From: DASUZB01 sp036377075
GTDB taxonomy: Bacteria > Actinomycetota > CALGFH01
Direction: 5' to 3'
Assembly (NCBI GenBank): GCA_036377075.1
Contig: DASUZB010000313.1
Span: 1-64,000 of the forward strand
DNA: 64,000 nt
The notes under the pieces are model-generated. The model ran no database searches. It had not been told where the DNA came from and was given only the letters and a program-made list of their open reading frames with translations. Of this stretch, positions 1-9,010 are shown piece by piece (the first letter of the stretch is position 1; the number at the start of each line of letters is the position of its first letter). A program made the translations under genes and the position numbers.

Positions 1-2
1 TC

Positions 3-323
3 GGCTTCCCGCCCGCCGAGGCGCTGCACACGGTGCTCTCGCTCGGCGCGTACGTCGGTGGCAGCGCCCTGGAGGAACAGGCCGAGGCCAACCGGTCGGA
101 GGAGGACCGCGAGCGGGACCACGAGCTGCTCACCCAGATGCTCGACAGCGACCGCTACCCGACGTTGGCCGCCGCGGCCGCCGGGGCGTTCACCGGCGGC
201 GAGGACACCTTCGAGCACGGCCTGCGCCTGCTGACCGACGGCCTGCGCGCCCGCCACGCCGAGCTGCACGGCCTGCCCTTCCCCGGCCGCGACACGGTCA
301 CCACCCCGGACGCCGCGCGCTGA
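3..323 (+). CDS. TetR-class repressor, C-terminal part (5' end outside window)
   Basis: Only the last ~106 codons are present; the frame is open from the window edge. The residues GFPPAEAL..., an AYVGGSALEEQ helix and the final FEHGLRLLTDGL helix match the all-alpha ligand-binding and dimerisation domain of the classic TetR repressor (TetR_C_1), rather than the more divergent generic TetR family. The DNA-binding N-terminus lies upstream of the window. It is followed after 127 bp by an MMPL exporter on the same strand, so an efflux repressor/pump pair is the natural reading, although repressor and pump in tandem rather than divergent is inference as to regulation. Confidence 0.8.
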   Translation, partial: GFPPAEALHTVLSLGAYVGGSALEEQAEANRSEEDRERDHELLTQMLDSDRYPTLAAAAAGAFTGGEDTFEHGLRLLTDGLRARHAELHGLPFPGRDTVTTPDAAR

Positions 324-450
324 AGCACGGGTTGCGCCGCCGGCCGCTGCCGGCGGGGTAGGGTTGGCGGGTTCATCGGTCGCCGCTGTGCCTGCCGGCG
401 GTGCGGGCGTGGTGGCGGGCCCGAAGGGGCGGTTCGTTCGGGGGAGGCGC

Positions 451-2721
451 GTGCTCGATCGCCTGGCTCGCTGGCTGGTCGCCCGGCGGTGGCCGGTCGT
501 GCTGGTGTGGGCGGCGGTGCTGCTGGTGGGCGGCGGGGTCGGCGGCAAGGTCTTCGACCAGCTGGGGGAGACCAGCGGGATGCGGCCGGACGCCGAGTCG
601 GTGGTGGCGCAGCACCGGCTCGAGCAGCTCGCCGACGAGGGACCCGAGGTGCTCGCGTTCGTCGACGGCAAGCCCGTCACCGACAAGGGGCTGACCGCCA
701 GCGTCACCGCGGCCGCCGAGGCGCTGCGGGCCACGCCGGGCGTCGTCGACGTGGACGACTTCTACCACTCGCCGGGGCCCTGGGTCAGCGGTGACCTGCG
801 CTCGCAGCTGGTCCGCGTGGAGCTGGCCAGGAACCTGCCCGCCGCCACGCGGGAGCGGCTGGTGGACCAGGTGGCCCGCCGGCTCCACGCGATCCAGGCC
901 CCGCGGGTGCTGGTCGGCGGCGAGGACGTCGCCGACAAGGAGTTCGCCGACCAGGCCATGCGCGACCTCGCCAGGGGCGAGACCCTCTCCGTGCCCGTGC
1001 TGCTGGTGGTCCTCGTGCTGGTGTTCGGCGGGGTGCTCGCCGCCGCGGTGCCGCTGGCGGTCGCGCTGGTGTCGATCGCCGCGACCCTGCTCGCGCTGCT
1101 GCTGCTGTCCGCGGCCGTGCCCGTCTCGGAGTACTCGGTGAACGTGGTCACCCTGCTCGGCCTCGGGCTGGCGGTGGACTACTCGCTGCTGCAGGTGGCC
1201 CGCTTCCGCGAGGAGCGCGCGGCCGGCGCGGAGGTGGGCGAGGCGGTGGCCCGCACCGTGGCCGGCGCCGGCCGCACGGTCTGCTTCTCCGGCCTGACCG
1301 TGGCCGCCGCCCTCAGCGGCATGCTGCTCTTCGCCGAGCCGCTGTTCCGCTCCATGGCGCTCGCCGGCGTGGCGGTGGTGCTGCTGACGGTGCTGGCCGC
1401 CGTGACGCTGCTGCCGGCGCTGCTGGCCATCGCCGGCGGACGGCTGCGGCCGGCCCGCCGGCGGCCCGGCGATGGCGGCGCCTTCGCCCGCGTCGCCCGG
1501 CTGGTGCAGCGCCGCGCCGGGCTGGTCGCTGGCGCCGTGGCGCTCGTCCTCGCCGCCCTCGCCTGGCCGTTCGCCCACGCCAACCTGGGCGACTCCGGGG
1601 TGGAGTCGCTGCCGAGGTCGAGCGCCTCGCGGCAGCTCGACGCCGTCCTGACCGACCGCTTCGGCCGTAACAAGGCCGACCCGGTGGTGGTGCTCGCCGA
1701 GACCCGCGCCGACACGCGCGACTACCTGGACTACCTCAACCGCCTCGAGCGGGTGCCAGGGGTGCGCCAGGTCGCCCCCCGCCTCGGCCTGCCGTCCGGC
1801 ATCCGGCTCGTCCAGGTGGTCGACGTGACCCCGGAGGGGACCTCCAAGGGCAGCACCGCCCTGGCGGTGGTGCGGCGCGTCCGCGCCATCGGCGCGCCCT
1901 TCGGCGTCCAGGTCACCGGGACGGCGGCCTCGCTGGTCGACTACCGCGACTCGGTGGGCCGCCGCCTGCCCCTGGTCGTCCTCGTGATCGTCGTGGCCAG
2001 CTTCGTGCTGCTGTTCGGCATGACCGGGTCGGTGGTGGTGCCCGCCAAGGCGATCGTGATGAACCTGCTGTCCCTCGGCGCCAGCCTCGGCGCCCTCGTC
2101 TGGGTCTTCCAGGACGGCCACCTGGCCGGGCTGCTGGGCTTCGAGCCGGTCGGCGCCGTCGACCTCACCATCCCGGTGCTGGTGTTCGTGTTCACCTTCG
2201 GCCTGTCCATGGACTACGAGGTGTTCCTGCTCGCCCGCATCAAGGAGGCCTACGACGGGGGGTCCGGGGGGCTCGAGAGCGAGGCCGGAGCCCCGGTGTC
2301 GGGTGACCACGCAGGGCCGAGCGGTAGCCCCCCGGTCGACAGGCCAGCGGGCCCCCAGGCGGGGGAGGGGGGCCGCTCGCCGGCCAGCGACCGCGCGGTC
2401 GCGGTCGGCCTGGAGCGCAGCGGCAGGGTGGTCACGGCCGCGGCCGCGCTGATGGTGGTCGTCTTCCTCGGCTTCGCCGTCGGCGAGCTGCTGCCGCTCA
2501 AGGCGATGGGGGTCGGCATGATCGTCGCGATCGTGCTGGACGCCACCGTGGTGCGGCTGCTGCTGGTCCCGGCCACCATGACCCTGCTGGGGCACTGGAA
2601 CTGGTGGGCGCCGGAGCCGCTGCGCCGCCTGCGCGCCCGGCTCGCCGGGGCCGCTGTCGTCCCGCCGGCCACGCTCCCCGAATCTCCGACTCGCGATCTT
2701 TCGGAATTTCGGCACCAATAA
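451..2721 (+). CDS. MMPL/RND-family membrane transporter
   Basis: A 756-residue export protein of the inner membrane, MmpL/MMPL family, with two repeats of one TM helix, an extracytoplasmic loop and a bundle of helices. The first bundle contains the family signature GLGLAVDYSLLQVARFREE and the second contains FGLSMDYEVFLLARIKEAYD, the conserved acidic/Tyr helix of proton-driven RND pumps. I chose the GTG at 451 because it gives the usual short MLDRLARWLVARRW start and follows GGGGGAGG, although the spacing is short; the frame stays open to a TTG at 364. About 45 low-complexity residues rich in Gly, Pro, Ser and Ala interrupt the cytoplasmic loop after KEAYD (nt 2257-2390) and are encoded by a dispersed repeat. 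It probably exports lipid or drug; the substrate is unknown. Confidence 0.88.
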   Translation: MLDRLARWLVARRWPVVLVWAAVLLVGGGVGGKVFDQLGETSGMRPDAESVVAQHRLEQLADEGPEVLAFVDGKPVTDKGLTASVTAAAEALRATPGVVDVDDFYHSPGPWVSGDLRSQLVRVELARNLPAATRERLVDQVARRLHAIQAPRVLVGGEDVADKEFADQAMRDLARGETLSVPVLLVVLVLVFGGVLAAAVPLAVALVSIAATLLALLLLSAAVPVSEYSVNVVTLLGLGLAVDYSLLQVARFREERAAGAEVGEAVARTVAGAGRTVCFSGLTVAAALSGMLLFAEPLFRSMALAGVAVVLLTVLAAVTLLPALLAIAGGRLRPARRRPGDGGAFARVARLVQRRAGLVAGAVALVLAALAWPFAHANLGDSGVESLPRSSASRQLDAVLTDRFGRNKADPVVVLAETRADTRDYLDYLNRLERVPGVRQVAPRLGLPSGIRLVQVVDVTPEGTSKGSTALAVVRRVRAIGAPFGVQVTGTAASLVDYRDSVGRRLPLVVLVIVVASFVLLFGMTGSVVVPAKAIVMNLLSLGASLGALVWVFQDGHLAGLLGFEPVGAVDLTIPVLVFVFTFGLSMDYEVFLLARIKEAYDGGSGGLESEAGAPVSGDHAGPSGSPPVDRPAGPQAGEGGRSPASDRAVAVGLERSGRVVTAAAALMVVVFLGFAVGELLPLKAMGVGMIVAIVLDATVVRLLLVPATMTLLGHWNWWAPEPLRRLRARLAGAAVVPPATLPESPTRDLSEFRHQ
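2257..2343 (+). repeat. GC-rich dispersed repeat, copy 1 (inside MMPL gene)
   Basis: This stretch sits in-frame in the MMPL gene. Its 26 nt at 2307-2332 are identical to 18774-18799, downstream of holA, and its first 21 nt (2257-2277) are identical to the reverse complement of 33052-33072 in the S9 peptidase gene. The encoded residues have no counterpart in the conserved MMPL loop, so it reads as an inserted element that preserved the frame. Confidence 0.75.
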
Positions 2722-2913
2722 GCGGCTCGTTACCAGATGGGTCTCCGTGAGGCATTCCTGGCGAGGCGCGTGCCGGCACCGATTTGCATCCAGGGTGAGC
2801 ACGTTGCGTGGTCGCCAATCACGCTCGCGGGCATCCCGGCCGACGGTAGGTTTGCCGAACGGAAATGCGCACGACACCGGTTCAGGATCCCTAGTTGATT
2901 GGTCCCAATTGCG

Positions 2914-2919
2914 TATACT
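2914..2919 (+). promoter_or_regulatory. putative -10 hexamer (TATACT) of a structured leader
   Basis: TATACT is a near-perfect sigma-70-type -10 box in an unusually AT-rich patch (CCCAATTGCGTATACTCAC) after the MMPL gene. No clear -35 is seen 16-18 nt upstream. Transcription from here would begin near 2926 and run through a ~110-nt GC-rich leader to the small gene at 3037. Confidence 0.45.
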
Positions 2920-2944
2920 CACTCCGTTGATCGAGCGCCGGCCC

Positions 2945-3029
2945 TACCTCCCGAGGCGGCCTGCGACGGCCTCGTGGCCTGGGTGCCTGCCCTGGTGACG
3001 GCCTGGCCGGCGCCAGGCTCAGGGAGGTA
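2945..3029 (+). promoter_or_regulatory. candidate RNA leader with anti-Shine-Dalgarno pairing
   Basis: TACCTCCC at 2945-2952 is exactly complementary to GGGAGGTA at 3022-3029, which is the ribosome binding site of the small reading frame at 3037. Between them lie further self-complementary GC-rich segments. This could be a translational switch that hides the ribosome site. It does not match any riboswitch class I can recall. The pairing is visible in the sequence; the regulatory role is inference. The gene-free stretch 2722-3036 holds otherwise only the -10 box above. Confidence 0.35.
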
Positions 3030-3036
3030 TCCCGGT

Positions 3037-3135
3037 ATGACGATTCTCCAGCGCCGGTTCGCCCGGCTCGCCTACGTCCTCACCACGCTTGCCGCGCTGG
3101 CGGGTTCGCTCGGCGCCACTCGGAAGTGGTCATAG
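3037..3135 (+). CDS. small hydrophobic peptide, 32 aa
   Basis: An ATG at 3037 follows AGGGAGGT with seven-base spacing, one of the best ribosome sites in this part of the window. The product starts MTILQRRFARLAYVLTT and has a basic N-terminus, a hydrophobic middle (LAYVLTTLAALAGSLGA) and a basic end (TRKWS), so it could be a one-pass membrane micropeptide or a leader peptide. I do not recognise it. It lies between the candidate leader and a strong hairpin just ahead of the sensor kinase gene, which makes a role in controlling the kinase possible. A chance open frame cannot be excluded. Confidence 0.35.
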   Translation: MTILQRRFARLAYVLTTLAALAGSLGATRKWS

Positions 3136-3150
3136 GTATACATAGGACGT

Positions 3151-3193
3151 GATCGCCTCATCCTGGGTCGACAAGGCCCAGGGTGAGGTGATC
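3151..3193 (+). promoter_or_regulatory. 17-bp stem-loop ahead of sensor kinase
   Basis: Positions 3151-3167 pair with 3177-3193 over 17 bp (two G-U pairs) around a nine-base loop. There is no U-tract after it, so it is not a textbook intrinsic terminator. It lies 15 bases after the small reading frame and 43 bases before the kinase start, consistent with an attenuator or mRNA-stability element. Confidence 0.5.
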
Positions 3194-3236
3194 TGCTGGA
3201 GCGGCGCATTTTGGTGTCCCCCAATCGCCAAGGACG

Positions 3237-4778
3237 ATGACGCCGCAGGGTCGCTCCGCCGTATTCCGCGTCTGGCTGGTCGCCGTCTCGGCCGCCGGCA
3301 TGGTGGCGCTTGCCCTGGCCTCGGTCATGGGTGGGCGTCAGCTCCTCGACGAGGCGACCCTCCCGTTCTGGACGATCGCCGCCCTGGTGGTGGTGACCGA
3401 GCTGTTCCTCATCGAGGTGCCGGGCAGGGGTGAGAGCATCACCGTCTCCAGCACCTTCGCGATGGCGATGCTGCTGGGCTGGGGCGTCGCCGCCGGCATG
3501 CTGGTCTACGCGGCCGCCTCCGCCGTGAGCGACCTGCGGCACCGCCGCTCGCCCAGGAAGGTGGCGTTCAACGTCGCCCAGTACGGCCTTTCCATGGGCG
3601 CGGCGGGCGCCGCCTGGGCGCTGCTCGGCGGCGGCACGCCGTTCACGGCCGGCCAGCTGCCCGCGTTCGCCGCCGCCGCCCTGACCTTCTCGGTCGTCAA
3701 CAACCTGCTGGTGCGCGTCACCACCGCGCTCGCCGACGGCCGCAAGCTTGCGTCCGGGCTGGTGGACGACGCCGGCTTCGAGGCCTGGACCTCGGCGATG
3801 CTGCTCGGCATGGCGCCGGTCACGGTCCTGGTCGCGGAGCGCTCCTCCCTGCTCCTGCTCCTCCTGCCCCTCCCGGTCGGCGCCGTCTTCATCGCCTCCC
3901 GCGGCGCGATGCAGGCGATCGCCCACCGCGCCGTGGCCGAGGAGCACGCCCGCGCGGCCGCCGCCCTCGCCGAGGAGCACGCCCGCCTGGTGGAGGCCGA
4001 ACGGGAGGTCGTGCGCCAGCTCCAGGAGCAGGACCGGCTCAAGACCGACCTGCTCGCCGCCGTCTCCCACGAGCTGCGCACCCCGCTGACCGGGATCCTC
4101 GGCTCGCTCAAGACCCTCGACGCCCGCGGCCACGCCCTCAGCCCGGAGCAGCGCAGCAGGTTCCTCGAGATGGCCAACCAGGCAGGCGAGCGGCTCAGGG
4201 ACCTGATCGAGCAGCTCCTGCTCGCCTCCAACTTCCAGACCTCCCCGAGCGAGCCCTCGATCCACCCGCTGGTCGACGCCGGCGACGTGGTCAGCGGCGC
4301 CGCCGCGGCGATCCAGGCCGACCATCCCGACCGGCGCCTCGCCGTCGCCGTGTCCGGCTCCCTGCCGGTGCTCGCCGCCCCCGAGGCGATCCTCAGGGTG
4401 CTCGCCAACCTGCTCGACAACGCGGTCAAGTGGTCGCCGCCCGACGCCGCCATCGGCGTCGAGGCCTACGAGCGGGACGGCCAGGTGGTGATCGCGGTCA
4501 GCGACACCGGGCCAGGCGTGCCCGAGGCCGACCGCGAGCGCATCTTCGAGTGGTTCACCCAGGTCGACTCCGGCGCCACCCGCCCGCGCGGCGGCATCGG
4601 CCTCGGCCTCTACGTGGCCAGGCAGCTCGCCCGCGCCCAGGGCGGCGAGCTGGTACTGGTCGCCGAGCCGGGCAGCGGCTCCCCCGGCGCCCGCTTCGAG
4701 CTGCGCCTGCCCCTCGCCGCCGTCAGCAGCGGCGACCGCGCCGCCCTCGCCGCCAGGCGCTACCGCCCGGCGAGCTGA
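3237..4778 (+). CDS. membrane sensor histidine kinase (orphan)
   Basis: A 513-residue kinase. About six membrane helices fill residues 8-225 without an obvious periplasmic domain, so it probably senses something in or at the membrane. A short coiled linker (230-265) leads into HisKA with the H-box AAVSHELRTP, phospho-acceptor His278. The HATPase_c domain has the N-box LANLLDNAVKW (395), G1 DTGPGVP, the F-box FEWF and G2 GGIGLGLYVA. No response regulator lies next to it, so its partner is elsewhere. AAGGA precedes the ATG. The long upstream region with a hairpin, and a terminator-like hairpin after the stop, suggest it is transcribed alone. Confidence 0.9.
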   Translation: MTPQGRSAVFRVWLVAVSAAGMVALALASVMGGRQLLDEATLPFWTIAALVVVTELFLIEVPGRGESITVSSTFAMAMLLGWGVAAGMLVYAAASAVSDLRHRRSPRKVAFNVAQYGLSMGAAGAAWALLGGGTPFTAGQLPAFAAAALTFSVVNNLLVRVTTALADGRKLASGLVDDAGFEAWTSAMLLGMAPVTVLVAERSSLLLLLLPLPVGAVFIASRGAMQAIAHRAVAEEHARAAAALAEEHARLVEAEREVVRQLQEQDRLKTDLLAAVSHELRTPLTGILGSLKTLDARGHALSPEQRSRFLEMANQAGERLRDLIEQLLLASNFQTSPSEPSIHPLVDAGDVVSGAAAAIQADHPDRRLAVAVSGSLPVLAAPEAILRVLANLLDNAVKWSPPDAAIGVEAYERDGQVVIAVSDTGPGVPEADRERIFEWFTQVDSGATRPRGGIGLGLYVARQLARAQGGELVLVAEPGSGSPGARFELRLPLAAVSSGDRAALAARRYRPAS

Positions 4779-4843
4779 GCGGCCACCCCTGACCCCACCC
4801 TCGCGCTCCCACCTGCGCTGGTAGGTGCTTGCCTGGGTGAACA

Positions 4844-4878
4844 CCCTGAGCCCTCGCGCCCGGAGCTCAGGGATCTTT
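4844..4878 (+). terminator. intrinsic terminator after the sensor kinase
   Basis: CCCTGAGC (4844-4851) pairs with GCTCAGGG (4865-4872) around a 13-base loop and is followed by ATCTTT. It is the only hairpin in the first 10 kb with anything like a U-tract. Confidence 0.6.
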
Positions 4879-4969
4879 GGGGGGCGATCCCGATGGTCGT
4901 GGCCACGGCCGGGCGGCCAGGCTGGTCCGGCACGGACGGTCGACTCCAGCGACGAAAGGACGGCATCAC

Positions 4970-5749
<780 letters not shown>

Positions 5750-5752
5750 GCG

Positions 5753-8700
5753 ATGTACCCGAACCTGACTCCGTACCTGGTGGCGCTGCTCGGCCTGGCC
5801 CTCGCCGGCACCGTGGCGATGGCGGCGCGGCACGCCTTCCTGCGGCGCCTGGCCGTGCGGCAGATCGCCCGGCGGCGCGGCGAGGCCGCGCTGGTGGTGA
5901 CCGGGTCCGTGCTCGGCACCGCGATCATCGTCGGCAGCCTGCTGGTCGGCGACACCATGACCCACTCGATCAGGCGCCAGGCCTGGTCGGGACTGGGGCC
6001 GATCGACGAGGTCGTGACCACCTCGGGCGGCACCCGTGGCGCCGAGGTGGCCAGCCGCCTGGCGCGGCTGCGCGGCGACCCGGACGTGGACGGGATGCTG
6101 GTGCTCACCGCGGACCGGGCGGGCATCGCCCACGGCAGCGGCGCCGGGCGCAAGGCCGAGCCGCGCGCCGGCGTCTTCGAGACGGACTTCGGCCAGGCGG
6201 CGGGCTTCGGCGGCAGGGGTTCCAATGCCTCGGGGCTGAGCGGGCCGACGCCCCGCCCCGGTGAGCTGGTGCTCAACGCCGAGCTGGCCAAGGCGCTCGA
6301 CGCCGCCCCGGGCGACGTGGTCACGGTCTGGCTCTACGGCCAGGCGCACGACCTCAGGGTGGCGCGGGTGGTCCCGGCCAAGGGGGTGGCGGCGGGCGGC
6401 GCCGGCGTCAGCCGCGGCGCCTTCCTCGCCCCCGGCACGCTGGCCGGAGCGGCCGGCGCGGCGCGGCAGCGGGGGACGCTCACCGTGGCGCCGCCGGGCG
6501 CGGGCGGCGTGTCGTCGGGCTCCAAGGCCGCGGCGACGGCCGCCTCGGCAGGCCCGAAGACCCTCGTGTACGTGTCGAACGCCGGCGGGGTCGAGGGCGG
6601 CAGCCGCCGCAGCGACGCGGTCGCCGCCAAGCTCGACGCGGCCGCGGGTGCTGGCTCGCTGCAGCGAGCCAGCACGGGTGCCCAGGGGGACGTGGCCGTC
6701 GAGAAGGTCAAGCAGCAGGCGCTGCACGAGGCCGACCAGGCCGGCAACGAGCTGGGCTCGTTCTTCCTGTTCGTGGGCTGCTTCGCGATCATCGCCGGGG
6801 TGATGCTGCTGGTGAACATCTTCGTGATGCTCGCCGAGGAGCGCAAGCCGGAGCTCGGCGTGCTGCGCGCCGTCGGCATGCGCCGCGGGCGCCTGGTGCG
6901 CGCGTTCGTCATCGAGGGTGCGCTCTACGCGCTGGTCGCCTCCCTGGTCGGGGTCGTCGCCGGCATCGGCGTGGGGCGCGCGGTGGTGGAGGTGGCCGCG
7001 CGCATCTTCGCCAGCATGTCGCCGGACGAGGGCGGGCTCGACCTCTCCTTCCACGTCACGTCGACGAGCCTGGTCAACGGCTTCGCGCTCGGCTTCCTGA
7101 TCGCCTTCGGCACGGTCGCGCTGACCAGCGTGCGCATCAGCCGCCTCAACGTGATCGCCGCCATCCGCGACCTCGCCGGCGACGGGGGGCGGCGGCTGAA
7201 GCGGCGCTGGGTGGCACTTTCGACCGTGGCCGCCGCGGGGTTCGCGGTCCTGGCGGCGATCACCGTCTCGCGCAGCCAGGGGGTCGGCACCTACCTGTTC
7301 CCCAGCCTGACGGTGCTGGCGCTGTGCCCGCTGCTGGTGCGGTTCGCGCCGCGGCGCCTGGTCTACACCGGCGCCTCGCTGGCGGTGCTCGGCTGGGGAC
7401 TGGCCGCCAACACGCTGCGGCCCAAGGTGTTCGACGACGGCTCCACCGCCACCTTCGTGGTGCTCGGCACGGTGCTGGTCTTCTCCGCGGTGGCGCTGGT
7501 GAGCCAGAACCAGGAGCTGCTCACCCGGCCGCTGCGCCCGCTGGTCGCGCGGCCGTCGCTGGCGGGGCTCGCCACCCGGCTCGGGGTCGCCTACCCGGTG
7601 GCGCGCCGCTTCCGTACCGGCGCCATCCTGATCATGTACGGCCTGGTGGTCTTCACCCTGGTGCTGATCACGGTCCTCGGCAGCATCATCCAGAGCACGC
7701 TGGGCAACGAGGTCGCCAACGCGTCGGGCGGCTTCGCGCTGCGGGCCGACTTCAACCCCTCGGCGCGGGTGGCCGACCCGGCGGCCGCGTTCGGTGCCGG
7801 CCGCTTCGCCGGGCGGGTGGCGGCGGTCGCGCCGCTGTCGGCCGCCAAGGCCAGGGTCAGCGGCCTCGGCCGGCTCGGCAGCGCCGACGTGGTCGCCGTC
7901 GGCGCCACCCCGGCGATCGTCCAGGGCAGGCTGTTCCCGCTGCAGGAGCGGCTGGCCGGGCTCGGCGACGACCGGGCGGTGTGGCAACGGGTCCTCGCCG
8001 ACCCTCGCTACGTGATCGCCGACCGCTACCTCAGGCAGGAGGAGGCCGGGCCGTCCAGCATCGACTACCACCCCGGCGACACGCTGACCCTCACCGACCC
8101 GCGCAGCGGCAAGGCGGAGCGCAAGACGATCGCCGGCACGCTTCGCTCCGCGCAGGCGTTCTACGGCATCGGCGCCGGCGACGACGCCAGCGGCGGGCCG
8201 GTGATCCTCGGCCAGCGCGCCGTGGCGGCGCAGTTCGGCGGCGACGCCAAGCTGTCCAGCGCGCTGGTCGCGCCCGCCGCGGGCACCTCCGACGAGGCGC
8301 TCGCCGCCGACCTGCAGGGCGAGTTCCTGCCTGCCAGCCTGGTGGTCACCCAGGTGCGCCGCGAGGTGGAGCACGAGTTCGCCGCCAACCGCAGCTTCTT
8401 CCAGCTGATGGAGGGCTTCCTGGCGCTGGGGTTGCTGGTCGGCATCGCCGGGCTCGGTGTGGTGATGGTCCGGGCGGTGCGCGAACGCCGCCGCACCATC
8501 GGGGTGCTGCGCGCGCTCGGCTTCCAGTCGGCGACGGTGCAGCGCTCGTTCCTGACGGAGAGCTCGTTCGTGGCGCTCGAGGGCATCGTGCTCGGCACCG
8601 CGCTCTCGATCGTCACCGCCTACCTGCTGTTCAAGAACGATCCTGACCTCGGCGGCGCCAACATCGGCTTCCCGGTGCCGTGGACGAGCATCACCGTGCT

Positions 8701-8800
8701 GGTGCTGGCCACGGCCGCGGCGTCCGTGCTCGCAACGCTCTGGCCCGCCCGCCGCGCCGCCGCCACCCGCCCGGCGGTCGCCCTGCGAATCGCCGATTGA
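5753..8800 (+). CDS. FtsX/MacB-family ABC permease, 1015 aa
   Basis: Partner permease of the ATPase just upstream. An N-terminal helix and a MacB-like periplasmic region precede a first FtsX domain (about residues 335-470, with LGVLRAVGMRRGRLVRAF). A hydrophobic middle segment, a second extracytoplasmic region and a second FtsX domain (about 880-1010, with IGVLRALGFQSATVQRSF) follow. This duplicated layout is usual for actinobacterial lipoprotein or peptide exporters. The segment AGAGSLQRASTGAQ (near residue 300) is encoded across a perfect 28-bp palindrome at 6648-6675. A hairpin lies 20 bases past the stop. The substrate is unknown. Confidence 0.9.
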   Translation: MYPNLTPYLVALLGLALAGTVAMAARHAFLRRLAVRQIARRRGEAALVVTGSVLGTAIIVGSLLVGDTMTHSIRRQAWSGLGPIDEVVTTSGGTRGAEVASRLARLRGDPDVDGMLVLTADRAGIAHGSGAGRKAEPRAGVFETDFGQAAGFGGRGSNASGLSGPTPRPGELVLNAELAKALDAAPGDVVTVWLYGQAHDLRVARVVPAKGVAAGGAGVSRGAFLAPGTLAGAAGAARQRGTLTVAPPGAGGVSSGSKAAATAASAGPKTLVYVSNAGGVEGGSRRSDAVAAKLDAAAGAGSLQRASTGAQGDVAVEKVKQQALHEADQAGNELGSFFLFVGCFAIIAGVMLLVNIFVMLAEERKPELGVLRAVGMRRGRLVRAFVIEGALYALVASLVGVVAGIGVGRAVVEVAARIFASMSPDEGGLDLSFHVTSTSLVNGFALGFLIAFGTVALTSVRISRLNVIAAIRDLAGDGGRRLKRRWVALSTVAAAGFAVLAAITVSRSQGVGTYLFPSLTVLALCPLLVRFAPRRLVYTGASLAVLGWGLAANTLRPKVFDDGSTATFVVLGTVLVFSAVALVSQNQELLTRPLRPLVARPSLAGLATRLGVAYPVARRFRTGAILIMYGLVVFTLVLITVLGSIIQSTLGNEVANASGGFALRADFNPSARVADPAAAFGAGRFAGRVAAVAPLSAAKARVSGLGRLGSADVVAVGATPAIVQGRLFPLQERLAGLGDDRAVWQRVLADPRYVIADRYLRQEEAGPSSIDYHPGDTLTLTDPRSGKAERKTIAGTLRSAQAFYGIGAGDDASGGPVILGQRAVAAQFGGDAKLSSALVAPAAGTSDEALAADLQGEFLPASLVVTQVRREVEHEFAANRSFFQLMEGFLALGLLVGIAGLGVVMVRAVRERRRTIGVLRALGFQSATVQRSFLTESSFVALEGIVLGTALSIVTAYLLFKNDPDLGGANIGFPVPWTSITVLVLATAAASVLATLWPARRAAATRPAVALRIAD
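6648..6675. repeat. perfect 28-bp palindrome within the ABC permease gene
   Basis: GTGCTGGCTCGCTG is followed directly by its exact reverse complement. Related, shorter or imperfect versions occur at 10830-10854 (GCTAGCTCGCTTCAGCGAAG...) and as a half-site at 53029-53044 (GCTGAAGCGAGCCAGC), so it may belong to a small palindromic repeat family. It lies in a poorly conserved linker of the protein. Confidence 0.6.
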
Positions 8801-8819
8801 GTGGCGGGAGGGGATCAGC

Positions 8820-8850
8820 TCGGGGGGGAGCCCGTGACAGCTCCCCCCGA
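8820..8850 (+). terminator. G/C-rich hairpin after the ABC exporter operon
   Basis: TCGGGGGGGAGC (8820-8831) pairs with GCTCCCCCCGA (8840-8850) with one bulged base and an eight-base loop, 20 bases beyond the permease stop. There is no U-tract, which is common for terminators of GC-rich actinobacteria. Confidence 0.5.
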
Positions 8851-9010
8851 ACCCCCCATCGGGTCCTGCGCCCGGATCCCTGCCTGGGCCCCAGGCGGGG
8901 TTGGCGGGATCAGCCGGTGTCCGGGCCGGCTCGCCGTGCCGAGCGACACTCCTCTCCACAGGCCGCACTGGTTGCGCGCAACCGCCGCGGAACGGCGATA
9001 GAGTTGCGGC

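Noticed and set aside
373..2922. Very long open frame on the minus strand opposite the MMPL gene
   Set aside because: It is the GC-rich shadow of the real gene, with His/Arg/Gly/Gln-rich low-complexity translation and no family motif.
4844..4878. The CCCTGAGC hairpin as part of the ABC operon leader
   Set aside because: It comes 70 nt after the kinase stop with a short T-rich tail and no anti-terminator pairing, so a terminator is simpler.
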